From: Oscillatoria nigro-viridis PCC 7112
GTDB taxonomy: Bacteria > Cyanobacteriota > Cyanobacteriia > Cyanobacteriales > Microcoleaceae
DNA: 64,000 nt
Assembly (NCBI RefSeq): GCF_000317475.1
Contig: NC_019729.1
Span: forward strand, 696,501 to 760,500
Direction: 5' to 3'
Shown here: piece after piece, positions 52,280-61,690 of the stretch
Layout of the letters: the number at the start of each line of letters is the position of its first letter
Numbering within the stretch: position 1 is the stretch's first letter
Program-made: the position numbers and the translations under genes
Notes under the pieces: generated by a model
Seen by the model: the letters and a program-made list of their open reading frames with translations, nothing else
What the model was told of the DNA's origin: nothing
Databases searched by the model: none

Positions 52280-54265
52280 ATGTCCAACGGTTACTACGGC
52301 CCCTACCAAAGCCGATTATTAAATTTTATATCGAAACAGTCCCGCCAAGTCGCCGACAATTGCGATCGAACTTGGCGTCAAATTAAAGAAGCAACTCTCA
52401 CCGCCACCCAAATTCTGCTTTATCCAGCTTATTTGCTGGTGCAAAGTTCCCGAATGCTGGGCCGACAGTTGCGGGAATCAAGCCAAAAAGTAGATTTACC
52501 GGAACTGCAAGAATTTGGCGGCGACGAAAACCCCGATTTGCCGCCAAATTGGTATCAGGGGGAAGTTGCCGAGGAAAATTCGATCGCGGAAATTTTGCAC
52601 CTCGCCGAAAATTTGCTAAACTCGTCGCAAACTGCGAAAACTTTAGCCAGCTTCCCGCTGTTAATCGATCGGGGAAATGCTGTTAACGATTTACCTCCGG
52701 CTATCAATTTTAGCGGACAAACCGCCAACCATCAAACCACTTCCGTCTTAGTACACCCGCTTGCTAAAACTCAATTAAAACCGCAACCGAAAGTTGAGGG
52801 AATTGCCAGTTTTATCCCAGCCCGCACTTTAGTATTGGTGGGAGGTGAAAATAAGATATTAGATATTTTGACACCCGAACAGCAGGAAATGCTTGAAGGT
52901 CGCATAACTTGGGAAGTAGCAAACTGCAGCCCCGAACGGCGGGAAATTACCCAAAAAGAATTAAAATTTAATCTAGGTTTGGAGTCGGCGGCCAAAAAAG
53001 CGCAGTTGCCGCCGGTGCGTCGTTTTTGGGAATTGATGGCATGGCTTCAGACGAGCCCGGTTGCTCTCAAAAGAAATCAGTTTGGAGAATCAATCCTCGC
53101 AGTTAAAAAATCGATCGACCGCAATGCCATCCTAGTTCAAAAAGCCCGCGCCCAGATCGAAGCAAAAACCGCACAGCAGTCAATTGCGGCATCGAATTCG
53201 ATCGACCCCAATACCCCACAACTAGAAACTAATTTTAACAGCAAGTTCGATCGACCCGCTAATCCTCTCTCCTTTGTTACATTACTCGATCGCGCCGCCG
53301 TCAACCTCGAAGAATTTACCCTCCCGCCAGCGGCAAAAACAACCGCCCAACCCACAGAAAACCCCGGAGTCAAAATTAATACATCCGCCACAGACGCCAA
53401 CGCAGATTTGTCCGCCCGCGACATCCTCGAAAAATACGCTCGAAACATCGAACAAATGATTTGGTCGTCAGTAGACCACCTTTTGGGCAAAGAAACGGCA
53501 GCCAGTGATAATACTGAGAAGTCAGTCGCAATTAAGTATTATTTGAAACAGCGACAAGAACAAGAAAACACGCAAAACAGCCCAGAGGCCGATCGACCCT
53601 GGCTGAGCTGGCAAGACTTATTCGGGGAAGCAGCACCGCAGCATTTAATCGACGGAAGTTCCCAAACCGAGGCAGCAGCTCAAAGCCAAATATCACAATC
53701 TAGTCCAAAAGTCAAGCAGGAAATTGCAGAATTAGGAGAATTGCCAGAAGGTCGATCGACCGCAGTCTCAATCTCCCCTTACCCCGAAGCACTTCACCGC
53801 CTGCTGGGGCAGTTAAAACAGAGCTTGCTCGCAAAAAGCCCAAAAAGTCAACCCCAACCAGCATCAAATTTAGCAGTTACTCGAAAAAATAGCTCTGCAC
53901 TCGCAGCAGAATCAACCCCAGGGGGCGCGCCGGAAACCGAAGTGCCAAAAAACACCAACCCGAACACCCGACAAAACAGCCAATCCCCAGCAGCAATCAC
54001 CGCGCCAACCCGCAGATACATCCCCGCAACCCGCGCAACCCGCGCTGCTGCTGAACCAAAAAATCACAGCGCAGGCGTCCAACCCGAGGGCGAATACTTA
54101 GAAACAAAAGCAGAATCGATGGGATACATTAAGCACCCGCTAGAGCAAGTGCTCGAATGGCTCGATCGAGTTATGCTGCGACTAGAAAACATCGCCGAGC
54201 AACTCTGGAATTGGGCAAAAATCAACTTGCCAAAAATCCTCAAAAGCAAAGATAAAATTGACTAA
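52280..54265 (+). CDS. Large hypothetical protein, cyanobacterial
   Basis: 661 aa from the ATG at 52280 (MSNGYYGPYQSRLLNFISKQ); the frame is open from 52214. I do not recognise a family. The N-terminal 100 residues are helical and basic with a semi-hydrophobic stretch (ATQILLYPAYLLVQSSRML) that may touch the membrane. The middle is rich in Gln, Ala, Ser and Pro and looks disordered. The C-terminal 45 residues are well-formed amphipathic helices (HPLEQVLEWLDRVMLRLENI) and probably the most conserved part. The gene is divergent from the mannosidase gene and 78 bp before psbI. Confidence 0.7.
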   Translation: MSNGYYGPYQSRLLNFISKQSRQVADNCDRTWRQIKEATLTATQILLYPAYLLVQSSRMLGRQLRESSQKVDLPELQEFGGDENPDLPPNWYQGEVAEENSIAEILHLAENLLNSSQTAKTLASFPLLIDRGNAVNDLPPAINFSGQTANHQTTSVLVHPLAKTQLKPQPKVEGIASFIPARTLVLVGGENKILDILTPEQQEMLEGRITWEVANCSPERREITQKELKFNLGLESAAKKAQLPPVRRFWELMAWLQTSPVALKRNQFGESILAVKKSIDRNAILVQKARAQIEAKTAQQSIAASNSIDPNTPQLETNFNSKFDRPANPLSFVTLLDRAAVNLEEFTLPPAAKTTAQPTENPGVKINTSATDANADLSARDILEKYARNIEQMIWSSVDHLLGKETAASDNTEKSVAIKYYLKQRQEQENTQNSPEADRPWLSWQDLFGEAAPQHLIDGSSQTEAAAQSQISQSSPKVKQEIAELGELPEGRSTAVSISPYPEALHRLLGQLKQSLLAKSPKSQPQPASNLAVTRKNSSALAAESTPGGAPETEVPKNTNPNTRQNSQSPAAITAPTRRYIPATRATRAAAEPKNHSAGVQPEGEYLETKAESMGYIKHPLEQVLEWLDRVMLRLENIAEQLWNWAKINLPKILKSKDKID

Positions 54266-54343
54266 TCTTTAGCTTATGATAAAAAAGTTGCCGCAACAGC
54301 AGCAAATCAGCTCAGTATTATGCCATCTTTGGAGACTCCCACA

Positions 54344-54460
54344 GTGCTAACCCTCAAAATCGTAGTTAATGTAGTTGTTTTATTTTTTGTTTCCCTGTTC
54401 ATCTTTGGATTTTTGTCCAATGACCCAGCCCGGAACCCCAACCGCAGAGACATGGAATAA
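54344..54460 (+). CDS. psbI: Photosystem II reaction centre protein I (PsbI), GTG start
   Basis: 38 aa, the normal PsbI length, if translation begins at the GTG at 54344; GGAG lies 9 nt upstream. The ATG at 54320 is in frame but would add eight residues and has no ribosome site. The product reads (M)[17 protein letters not shown], then [18 protein letters not shown], with one membrane helix and the conserved FGFLSxDPxRNP motif. PsbI binds D1 early in photosystem II assembly and stabilises the core. It is too short for many gene callers. Confidence 0.93.
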   Translation: MLTLKIVVNVVVLFFVSLFIFGFLSNDPARNPNRRDME

Positions 54461-54761
54461 ACAAGTTATCTCGCCCGCTAGCTGGGGGTTCCGCCACCGC
54501 AGCCCCTCAGCCAGCCCGCAAACCCCCAAAAATTAGTCGAACAAAACTTGACCTCGCACCAGCAGCGAGGTTATCTTGTGGCGAAAGCAAGTTCTCAAAT
54601 CAGCCATATTTCGGCGCGCCAAAGCCACTGCAAATTTTAGATGTCAGATTAATGTCTAAACAGTTGCCTTTTAGATGCAAAAATTTTCAATAATTTGCAC
54701 CCTATAAAATCTAAAATCTAAAATCTAAAATCTAAAATCGGATGACTCACTTGGTGTAACT
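54461..54761. other. Intergenic region between psbI and the DUF3769 gene
   Basis: About 300 bases. It has two hairpin candidates: GCTGGGGG.../CCCCTCAGC (about 54481-54513, imperfect) and ACCTCGC-ACCAGCA-GCGAGGT (54551-54571, perfect 7-bp stem), either of which could end psbI transcription. The right part is iterated TCTAAAATC (about 54705-54740), a simple repeat just before the next start codon. Confidence 0.5.
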
Positions 54762-57302
54762 ATGCCCTATCCGGTACCGCCGCCAGAACCCCCTGGCATC
54801 ATCTACATCGCAAAGCCAAAAAAAGTCGCCCTCACTGTCGCGGCCGGCGATGGAGACACCCGCAGCAACCCCGCAGAAATACCGGAACCAAGCCCAGATA
54901 TCGTTCAGCCAGAACCCACACCGGCCCCAGCAGAACCCGCAGCCACACTCCTCGGCACCACCCCAGCCAACGACCGGCCTCCAGAAATCGCCGACCCCCT
55001 AGGGGAAGTGGAAAGCGGCGAGGCAGTGGTGGGATTTCAGCGTCAGGCCCCTGCGGTAGAACCCGAAACGGCGGAAACTCCGAAAGATTCCTCGTTTACG
55101 GCTTACCAATTGGGTTCGGTAGAAAATGCCGTTGCCGTTCGCAATCGAAAACGAACCGCAGAGGCGCAGAGAACAGAGGAGAAAAAACAGGAGCAAAATC
55201 TTGTCCGACAGCAGGAAAGTTGGTATCAGGCCCAAGGCCGGCAGTTAGAAGATAACTCTCCCGAACCTGCTGAAATTCCCGTTCCCGAACCCGCGCCCGA
55301 ACAGACTCCCACCGAGCAGCAACAGTTCGAGATTCCAGCACCGGGAACCGCCCCCACACCCAAAACACCCGCTGCGCCGAAACCGAAGCCGAAGCCAGCC
55401 GCGCCGGGAGTCCGCACCGCGCCTTCTCGGCGGACGGTTCCGTTTCCCGTAAGCCCGGCCGATACTATTGAAGTTAAGGCCGACAGCCAAGAATTTGACG
55501 ACAAGCAGCAAATTGTGACGGCGGTTGGTAATGTCGTCGTGCGGTTCCGGCAAACTGTGATTGATGCCGATCGGGCGATCGTCAACTTAGTCACCCGCCA
55601 AGTGGTAGCATCCGGCAATGTCGCCTATACCCGCGGCCAACAAGTAGTGCGCGGCCAGCAGATGGAGTTCAATCTCGGGCTCAACACCGGCGCAGTCGAA
55701 CAAGCTAGGGGGGAAATATTCCTGCCCGCAGCAGGTAGCGAATTGACCCCCACACTGCCGACAGATATCAGTGCCGGGACGATTCTCGAACAGCCGCTGA
55801 GCGATCGAATTACCAGCCAGCAGCCCCTGCGCGGAGTCAAATCCCCCGGCGCTGCTACAGTGACTATTGGCGGCGGCCGACAGCGAGCAGTCCGCCAAGT
55901 TACTGGTGCCGTCAACCGCGTCCGCTTTGAAGCAGAACGCATCGAACTCCTGCCAGACGGCGCGAGGGTAGCAACCAACATTCGGATTACTAACGACCCG
56001 TTTTCCCCGCCGGAATTTGAATACAGGGCCCGGAGGGCGACGATTAGAAGGATTTCGCCCACGGCTGAGGAATTGGTCACAACTAAACCCCGCTTGGTGT
56101 TCGACAACCGGGTGAAAATACCCGTGTATCCCCGCAGGCAAGTGTTTGACAGCCGGCAGCAGAACGGCCCGTGTTTGACGTTTGGTTACGACGGGGGCCA
56201 GCGCGGCGGTTTGTATGCCGAGTGCGGTTTTGAGGTGTTGCAAAACGGGCCGGTACGGCTAACCCTGGCACCCCAAATTTACCTTCAGCGCGTCGTCGAA
56301 AAGCACGGCGGTAATCCGTTTTTTCCCGACAGCTACGGGCTGAGAGCGAGGTTGAGGGCATCTCTGGGCCCGCGCACTAGGCTCGACGGATCGGCAATAT
56401 TTCTGAGTTTGGAAAATTTCCCGAATTTGCCAGAAGAAAGCTTTCGGGGCAATTTGCGCCTGCGACAGTTGATCGGCACTCACTCTCTGGCAGCAGAATA
56501 CAGTTATCGCGATCGACTGTTTAACGGTTCTCTGGGCTATCAAACCGTGCAGAGCAGTCTCGGGGCAGTCCTCACTTCCCCAGTCATCCAACTCGGAGGC
56601 ACGGGCATCAATCTCAGCTACCAAGCTGGGTATCAATTTATCAATGCTGACACCGATCGACCAGACTTGCTCGAACCAGTGCGGGAAAACAACCGTGTCG
56701 ATCTGGGCCGTTCCCAACTCAGCTTCGCCTTAAGCCGCGGCTTCAACTTGTGGGAGGGCGAACCTCTCCCCCGCACTCCCACCCAGGGTTTGAGGTATAC
56801 GCGGACGCCGGTGGTTCCTTTCGTGCAACTGGCCTTGGGACTCCGGGGAGTTGGTACTTATTACAGCAGTGGCGATCGACAAAATTCCCTCGCCGGTAGC
56901 GTCGGCATTCAAGGGCAGTTCGGTCATTTCTCCCGCCCTTTCCTCGATTACACTGGGTTTAACGTGACTTATACCCAGGTGGGGCGGGACGGTATCTCGC
57001 CGTTTTTATTCGATCGCTTAGTAGATTTGAGAGTCCTGTCTTTTGGGCTTGTCCAGCAAGTTTACGGAGGCTTTCGAGTTGGATTTCAACGTGCTATTAA
57101 TTTAGAAAGCGGGGAAGCAATCAGTACGAATTACACTCTAGAATACAGCCGCCGCAGCTACGCAATTATTTTGCGTTTTAATCCTGAGCGTCAAGTCGGC
57201 AGCCTGACTTTTAGAATTAGCGACTTCAACTGGAATGGGACTCCCCAACCTTTTTCCGGGGACGCGCGAACTGTAGAAGGAGGCGTGCGTTTATCCGATT
57301 AA
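54762..57302 (+). CDS. DUF3769 protein, LptD-like outer-membrane LPS assembly factor
   Basis: 846 aa. The N-terminal 230 residues are Pro/Glu/Ala-rich and disordered, with a TonB-like PEPxP pattern. An OstA/LptA-like beta domain follows (about 240-320; IEVKADSQEFDDKQQIVTAV, GNVVVRFRQ, VASGNVAYTRGQQVVRGQQM), then a second organic-solvent-tolerance region and a C-terminal beta-barrel (about 480-846) with many alternating strands ending in VEGGVRLSD. Cyanobacterial DUF3769 proteins take the place of LptD and insert lipopolysaccharide into the outer membrane. No classical signal peptide is visible at this start, so translation may begin upstream or export may be atypical. Confidence 0.82.
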   Translation: MPYPVPPPEPPGIIYIAKPKKVALTVAAGDGDTRSNPAEIPEPSPDIVQPEPTPAPAEPAATLLGTTPANDRPPEIADPLGEVESGEAVVGFQRQAPAVEPETAETPKDSSFTAYQLGSVENAVAVRNRKRTAEAQRTEEKKQEQNLVRQQESWYQAQGRQLEDNSPEPAEIPVPEPAPEQTPTEQQQFEIPAPGTAPTPKTPAAPKPKPKPAAPGVRTAPSRRTVPFPVSPADTIEVKADSQEFDDKQQIVTAVGNVVVRFRQTVIDADRAIVNLVTRQVVASGNVAYTRGQQVVRGQQMEFNLGLNTGAVEQARGEIFLPAAGSELTPTLPTDISAGTILEQPLSDRITSQQPLRGVKSPGAATVTIGGGRQRAVRQVTGAVNRVRFEAERIELLPDGARVATNIRITNDPFSPPEFEYRARRATIRRISPTAEELVTTKPRLVFDNRVKIPVYPRRQVFDSRQQNGPCLTFGYDGGQRGGLYAECGFEVLQNGPVRLTLAPQIYLQRVVEKHGGNPFFPDSYGLRARLRASLGPRTRLDGSAIFLSLENFPNLPEESFRGNLRLRQLIGTHSLAAEYSYRDRLFNGSLGYQTVQSSLGAVLTSPVIQLGGTGINLSYQAGYQFINADTDRPDLLEPVRENNRVDLGRSQLSFALSRGFNLWEGEPLPRTPTQGLRYTRTPVVPFVQLALGLRGVGTYYSSGDRQNSLAGSVGIQGQFGHFSRPFLDYTGFNVTYTQVGRDGISPFLFDRLVDLRVLSFGLVQQVYGGFRVGFQRAINLESGEAISTNYTLEYSRRSYAIILRFNPERQVGSLTFRISDFNWNGTPQPFSGDARTVEGGVRLSD

Positions 57303-57377
57303 TTCAATTTGGTTATTAGTTATTGATTATTAGTTATTGGTTATTGCAACCAACAATTAACAATTAGCAATTAACAA

Positions 57378-57447
57378 CGAACCAATAACAACGAACCAAT
57401 AACAGCGAACCAATAACAGCGAACCAATAACAGCGAACCAATAACAA
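57378..57447. repeat. 14-bp tandem repeat abutting a start codon
   Basis: Five copies of CGAACCAATAACA(A/G) occupy 57378-57447 and the next base is the A of the ATG at 57448. The 5' leader of that gene therefore lacks a Shine-Dalgarno sequence. Confidence 0.9.
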
Positions 57448-58119
57448 ATGACAGAAGTGACCGCAATATCTGCACAAGCAGCGGCTCTGCTGGTTCACTA
57501 CGGTTTTGACCTAGGTGGCAAAAAAGCCGAGAAATTGGCGGGTGAATGGCTAACCAAGTATCCCGGCTATTGGCTGCGTTTAGCAGTGGTTGAAGCGCTT
57601 TATCAAGGCCGCTACAAGGCTGTTTCTGTGGGACAGCTATTGAGTATGTGGCACCGGATAGGTGAACCTCTCTATCATTTCAATCGCGAGTTTGAACGCT
57701 TGGTCTGCAACAATTTTCCTCAAAATTTAACCGGGGAAAGTGGCGATCGACTGCCCCAGGACGATATACTTTTCTCCAACCCGGAATCGGAAGTTGGTGC
57801 CACAGAGTTAGATTTGCTATTGCCGCCAGAGACACAACTCGATCGGGCGCTTCATGCAGAAGTCCCGAACACAGACGCCCAGGAAACAGGAAAATTGCCC
57901 GCAGCCGACGATCGCACAAAAGAAAATACAGAATTTGTAGTATATGAAGATGTGGCTGTTACCGCCCTCGCAGATCGAGCCGAAGCCGAGCAAAAATTAG
58001 CGGACAAACCTGTGGCAAAATCATTCCCAGTTGTCAAACACACTGATTTTCATACCAAGTTAAAAGCGATTGCCCGAGAAGGCAGAAGAAAGAAGGGAGA
58101 AAGCAGAAATAGGGTGTAA
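57448..58119 (+). CDS. Conserved cyanobacterial hypothetical protein
   Basis: 223 aa. The N-terminal 90 residues form the conserved part: LLVHYGFDLGGKKAEKLAGE, WLTKYPGYWLRLAVVEALYQ, GRYKAVSVGQLLSMW, HFNREFERLVC. I recognise this pattern from cyanobacterial proteins of unknown function; it looks helical and could bind nucleic acid or protein, but no evidence decides. The remainder is acidic and disordered with a basic C-terminus (KAIAREGRRKKGESRNRV). There is no ribosome site because tandem repeats reach the ATG. Confidence 0.75.
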   Translation: MTEVTAISAQAAALLVHYGFDLGGKKAEKLAGEWLTKYPGYWLRLAVVEALYQGRYKAVSVGQLLSMWHRIGEPLYHFNREFERLVCNNFPQNLTGESGDRLPQDDILFSNPESEVGATELDLLLPPETQLDRALHAEVPNTDAQETGKLPAADDRTKENTEFVVYEDVAVTALADRAEAEQKLADKPVAKSFPVVKHTDFHTKLKAIAREGRRKKGESRNRV

Positions 58120-58247
58120 TACCCTTTTCGATTTTCGATTAAATAATTAGGAATGACGGATGAAGATCGTGATTTGGATCTGCCTAGAGTTGCATTTTTT
58201 TTGGGAATTGGTGTAATGTTTGGGAATTACATAGGTGTTTGTGAGAG

Positions 58248-58757
58248 TTAAGTTTTCGGACTTGCTCCCATCCGAATTTCCGAACAAAAAGATGCTTGTT
58301 CGGTACCGTTAGCTTGCTTAACAACGCTAGTCCGCAGCCGCAGGTTTGGTATGAGATACCACAGTCTTTCTTCGGCATGGAGAGTGTCTGATTCTGTAAT
58401 CAATGTCAGCACGTCGTCGCCCATCACGTAGCGGCTGTTACCCTTGTCTTGCAACACTTTGCCTTCGCTGGGATTGTCGGGATTTGGTACGATCGCTAGT
58501 ATGGTAGAACCGATTTGTTTAGCTTTGTCGCGATCGGGAATACCGTCCCAACTAATCCGAACGCCCTTTAGCCCAGTTGCAGCCGGGTTAATCGAGTGTT
58601 GTTGGCAAAGTTTGACGACTGCTGCATCACTAGCTGTCAGTATTTCTATTTTGAGTTCAGATTTACCGGCCTGCAATTCCCCAGAATTGAGATTGTGTAC
58701 GGTACGCTGAGAAAACCATTTGCCTGCACTTAACTCGAAAAACTCGATAACATCCAT
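58248..58757 (-). CDS. Phycobiliprotein chromophore lyase, CpcS/CpeS family
   Basis: 169 aa from MDVIEFFELSAGKWFSQRT (ATG at 58757); an ATG seven codons upstream is also open. The lipocalin-like lyase family signature is clear: FFELSAGKWFSQRTVHNL at the start, SELKIEIL, GSTILAIVPNP, GKVLQD, ERLWYLIPNLRLRTSV and the C-terminal ASFCSEIRMG. Such lyases attach phycocyanobilin or phycoerythrobilin to a cysteine of phycobiliproteins. The NLRLRTS segment supports the S type. Whether it serves phycocyanin, allophycocyanin or phycoerythrin cannot be told here, so no symbol is given. Confidence 0.9.
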   Translation of the reverse strand: MDVIEFFELSAGKWFSQRTVHNLNSGELQAGKSELKIEILTASDAAVVKLCQQHSINPAATGLKGVRISWDGIPDRDKAKQIGSTILAIVPNPDNPSEGKVLQDKGNSRYVMGDDVLTLITESDTLHAEERLWYLIPNLRLRTSVVKQANGTEQASFCSEIRMGASPKT

Positions 58758-58778
58758 GAAATTTGTCTCTAAAGTCAA

Positions 58779-59458
58779 TACTGCTTTATTTGCGATCGTG
58801 ACTTGCGCGCTATGGAGTCAGAAACCCGGTTTCTTCCTGCGTACTAGCGGCCAAACCAATGATTTTGTCTAAAAACCCGGTTTAAGAGTGCAAGTCCTTT
58901 TCTATATTTTAGAGGAAGGGGGCGCACCTGCAAAGCTTTCTAAGAGCTTTGGGTGAAACAGATTGCAGATGCCGCTGAGGTACGAAACCCAACCAAGGGG
59001 ACATCTGCCTCGCTGAGGCGGCCGACTTGACAGAAAATTAGAGCATCCGCCATCGTATTTCGTTATAAAAAGTCTTTTTCGCACTGGAAATAGGATTGCG
59101 ATACCTGAAATTTTTTAGCTTTAACAGTGTCGATCGACCATCATCGCCCAAATACCAGGTATGTTAAGAAAAACAACGATATATGTGAGCTTTTGTCGAT
59201 CGATCGGTAAATTGGGCGTTGCTGAGTTTAATTATATTGGCGGCGATTTATTGTCATCGCACTGCTGGAAAATTCTCAAAGCAGACTCCGACTCAAAAAC
59301 AAGCAATTCATCGAACCATCACCAAACCGAGGACAGCAATCCCATAGCACAGAGCATTCAAATATGTCATGCTAAGTCAAGAGACAAGATTCTCGATCGG
59401 CTTTTCGGTAGGGTGCAGCTAGCGATCGCATACATTTAAAAAACACATCCGTAAATTT
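58779..59458. other. 680-base intergenic region with structured block
   Basis: Left part: two copies of the AACCCGGTTT element (58815-58830 and about 58873-58883). Middle (58925-59023): three consecutive stem-loops, listed separately. Right part: AT-rich, with a 92-codon plus-strand frame at 59161 that has no recognisable content. Both flanking genes (lyase leftwards, WD40 protein rightwards) need a promoter here. Confidence 0.45.
58925..59023. other. Consecutive stem-loops, possible structured RNA
   Basis: Stem 1: CACC..CAAAGCT / AGCTTTGGGTG, 11 bp with a 2-nt bulge (58925-58955). Stem 2: GCAGATG / CATCTGC enclosing about 30 nt (58965-59008). Stem 3: GCCTC-GCT-GAGGC (59007-59019), which shares two bases with stem 2. 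It could be a leader RNA of the lyase gene on the minus strand or a terminator array. No known riboswitch pattern is recognised. Confidence 0.4.
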
Positions 59459-61690
59459 ATGACCGAGTTTAAACAATGGCTGGATAAAAAGCAGCCCGCA
59501 GAACAGACGCACTACCTAGAAATCCTGCCAAGTCAGCTAGCCGCGACTTCAGACTCCGAAAAATTATACAGCTTACTAACAGATTACAATTTTATTAAAG
59601 CCAAGCTGTCAGCATCGGGAGTACAGGCGCTAATAGAAGATTACGATTTAGCAACAAGTCCCGATATTATTACCTCAGACAAAAAAGCTCACCAACTCAA
59701 ATTAATCCAAGAAGCAATTCGGCTGTCTGCCCACATTCTAGCCACAGATAAAAGCCAACTAGCCACCCAACTAATAGCCCGCTTGATGTGCTTTGAAAGT
59801 CCAGAAATTCAAGCACTGCTAGCACAGCCCAAACACCAAACAACCCCCTGGCTGCGACCGCTAACGCCCAGCTTTACTCCCCCCGGCGGAAGATTGCTGC
59901 GTACCCTCACCGGACATACAGACTGGGTACAAGGTGTAGCAATCACCCCCGACGGCAAGCAGGCAATTTCTGCGTCCTCCGACCACACTCTCAAAATTTG
60001 GCACTTAGAAACAGGAGAAGAACTGTCCACCCTCAAAGGTCATCTTACCTACGTCAATGCTGTAGCCGTCACGCCCGATGGCACTAAAGTAATTTCCGGT
60101 TCTTGGGACAATACGATTAAAATTTGGGATTTAGAAACTGGACAAGAAATATTTACTTTTGCAGGCGATACTTTTGCCGTAGAAGCAGTAGCAGTAACTC
60201 CCGACGGCAAGCGAGTAATTTATGGTTCTTGGGATGGCAGTATTAAAGTTTGGGATTTGACAAGCAGAGAAGTAATTTTTAACTTCAAAGGTCACAGTAG
60301 TTTTGTCCAGTCCGTAGCAGTAACTCCTGATAGCAAACGGTTAATTTCCGGGTCGGGAGACAACAGCATTAAAGTCTGGAACCTAGAAACCGGAAAAGAA
60401 CTTTTTACTCTCACCGGCCATGAAGACTGGGTAAAAAGTGTAGCAGTTAGTCCCGACGGCGAACAAATAATTTCCGGCAGTTACGACGGAACTGTTCAAG
60501 TCTGGAGTTTGTCAGAAAGAAAGCCACTTTTCACTTTAGGAAAACACGGCAGTTTCGTTCAAGCTGTGGCAGTCAGTCCCGACGGCAAACGGGTAATTTC
60601 GGCTTCCGGGGACAAAACGCTGAAAGTTTGGAATCTGGAAACAAAAGAAGAACTTTTCACTTTTACCAATCACATCGCCCCAGTGAATGCTGTGGCTGTT
60701 ACCCCCGACGGCCAGCGGATAGTTTCTGGTTCCTCTGACAAAACTCTCAAAGTTTGGCACTTAGAAGCAGGCAAAGAAAATTTATCATTTGCAAGTCACG
60801 ATGACTGGGTAAATGCTGTAGCAGTGACGGCGGACGGTACGAAAGCAGTTTCCGGTTCAGGAGACAACAGCATTAAAGTCTGGAATCTCAAAAACGGACA
60901 GGAAATTTTTACTATTTCGGGACATCAAGATTGGGTAAAAGCGATCGCAATTACACCGGATAGCAAGCGAGTAGTTTCGGGTTCCGGCGACAAAACGGTG
61001 AAAGTTTGGGATCTAGAAACCGGCAAGGAAATCTTTACTTTCACCGGTCATACAGACTGGGTAAATTCTGTGGCCGTGACCGCAGACGGAACGATGGCGA
61101 TTTCCGGTTCGGGAGACAAAACTATTAAAGTTTGGAGTTTAGAAACAGGAGACGAACTTTTTACTTTTTCCGGTCATGAGGACGGGATAAAAGCTGTGGC
61201 AGTTACTCCCGACAGCAAGCGGATTATTTCGGCTTCCGGCGACCAAACTCTGAAAGTTTGGAGTTTGGGGAAAGAAAAGAATATTTTGGCAAATTTCTGG
61301 AATTTAGCCGTCAAAAATCTACTTTTCACTCTCAAAGGTCATGAGAGTTTTGTGAATGCTGTGGCAGTTACGGCGGATGGCAAATGGGCGATTTCAGGAG
61401 GGCGGGAACACACTTTGAAAGTTTGGGATTTGTCAAGTAGAAAAGAAGTTTTTACTTTGGCAGGTCATGCTGATGCGGTAACATCTGTGGCGACTATGGG
61501 AACAAAGGCAATTTCTGTTTCGGACGATAATACTCTCAAAGTTTGGGATTTGTTAAGTCGAGAAGTAATTGCTAGTTTCAGGGGAGATAGTGCTTTGAAA
61601 GCTTGCGCTATTGCACCTGATGGGGTGACAATCGTAGTGGCAGAAGCTTCGGGACAGGTGCATTTTTTGAGGTTAGAAGAGGGGAAATAG
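59459..61690 (+). CDS. WD40 repeat protein, 14 blades, with STAND-type helical N-terminus but no ATPase
   Basis: 743 aa. The N-terminal 140 residues are helical (FKQWLDKKQPAEQTHYLEIL, LYSLLTDYNFIKAKLSASGV, QALIEDYDLATS) and resemble the segment that in NB-ARC/WD40 proteins lies between the ATPase and the propeller. No P-loop is present. Fourteen WD40 repeats follow (from about residue 145), of the form VAVTPDGKRVISGSGDNSIK / VWNLETGKELFTLTG, enough for two propellers; the thirteenth and fourteenth are degenerate. The protein looks like the sensor half of a STAND protein, working alone or with a partner. Blades are very similar to each other. Confidence 0.9.
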   Translation: MTEFKQWLDKKQPAEQTHYLEILPSQLAATSDSEKLYSLLTDYNFIKAKLSASGVQALIEDYDLATSPDIITSDKKAHQLKLIQEAIRLSAHILATDKSQLATQLIARLMCFESPEIQALLAQPKHQTTPWLRPLTPSFTPPGGRLLRTLTGHTDWVQGVAITPDGKQAISASSDHTLKIWHLETGEELSTLKGHLTYVNAVAVTPDGTKVISGSWDNTIKIWDLETGQEIFTFAGDTFAVEAVAVTPDGKRVIYGSWDGSIKVWDLTSREVIFNFKGHSSFVQSVAVTPDSKRLISGSGDNSIKVWNLETGKELFTLTGHEDWVKSVAVSPDGEQIISGSYDGTVQVWSLSERKPLFTLGKHGSFVQAVAVSPDGKRVISASGDKTLKVWNLETKEELFTFTNHIAPVNAVAVTPDGQRIVSGSSDKTLKVWHLEAGKENLSFASHDDWVNAVAVTADGTKAVSGSGDNSIKVWNLKNGQEIFTISGHQDWVKAIAITPDSKRVVSGSGDKTVKVWDLETGKEIFTFTGHTDWVNSVAVTADGTMAISGSGDKTIKVWSLETGDELFTFSGHEDGIKAVAVTPDSKRIISASGDQTLKVWSLGKEKNILANFWNLAVKNLLFTLKGHESFVNAVAVTADGKWAISGGREHTLKVWDLSSRKEVFTLAGHADAVTSVATMGTKAISVSDDNTLKVWDLLSREVIASFRGDSALKACAIAPDGVTIVVAEASGQVHFLRLEEGK

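Noticed and set aside
59161..59439. 92-codon frame upstream of the WD40 gene
   Set aside because: No recognisable motif, no ribosome site and biased composition (Ser/Asn/Lys) consistent with chance.
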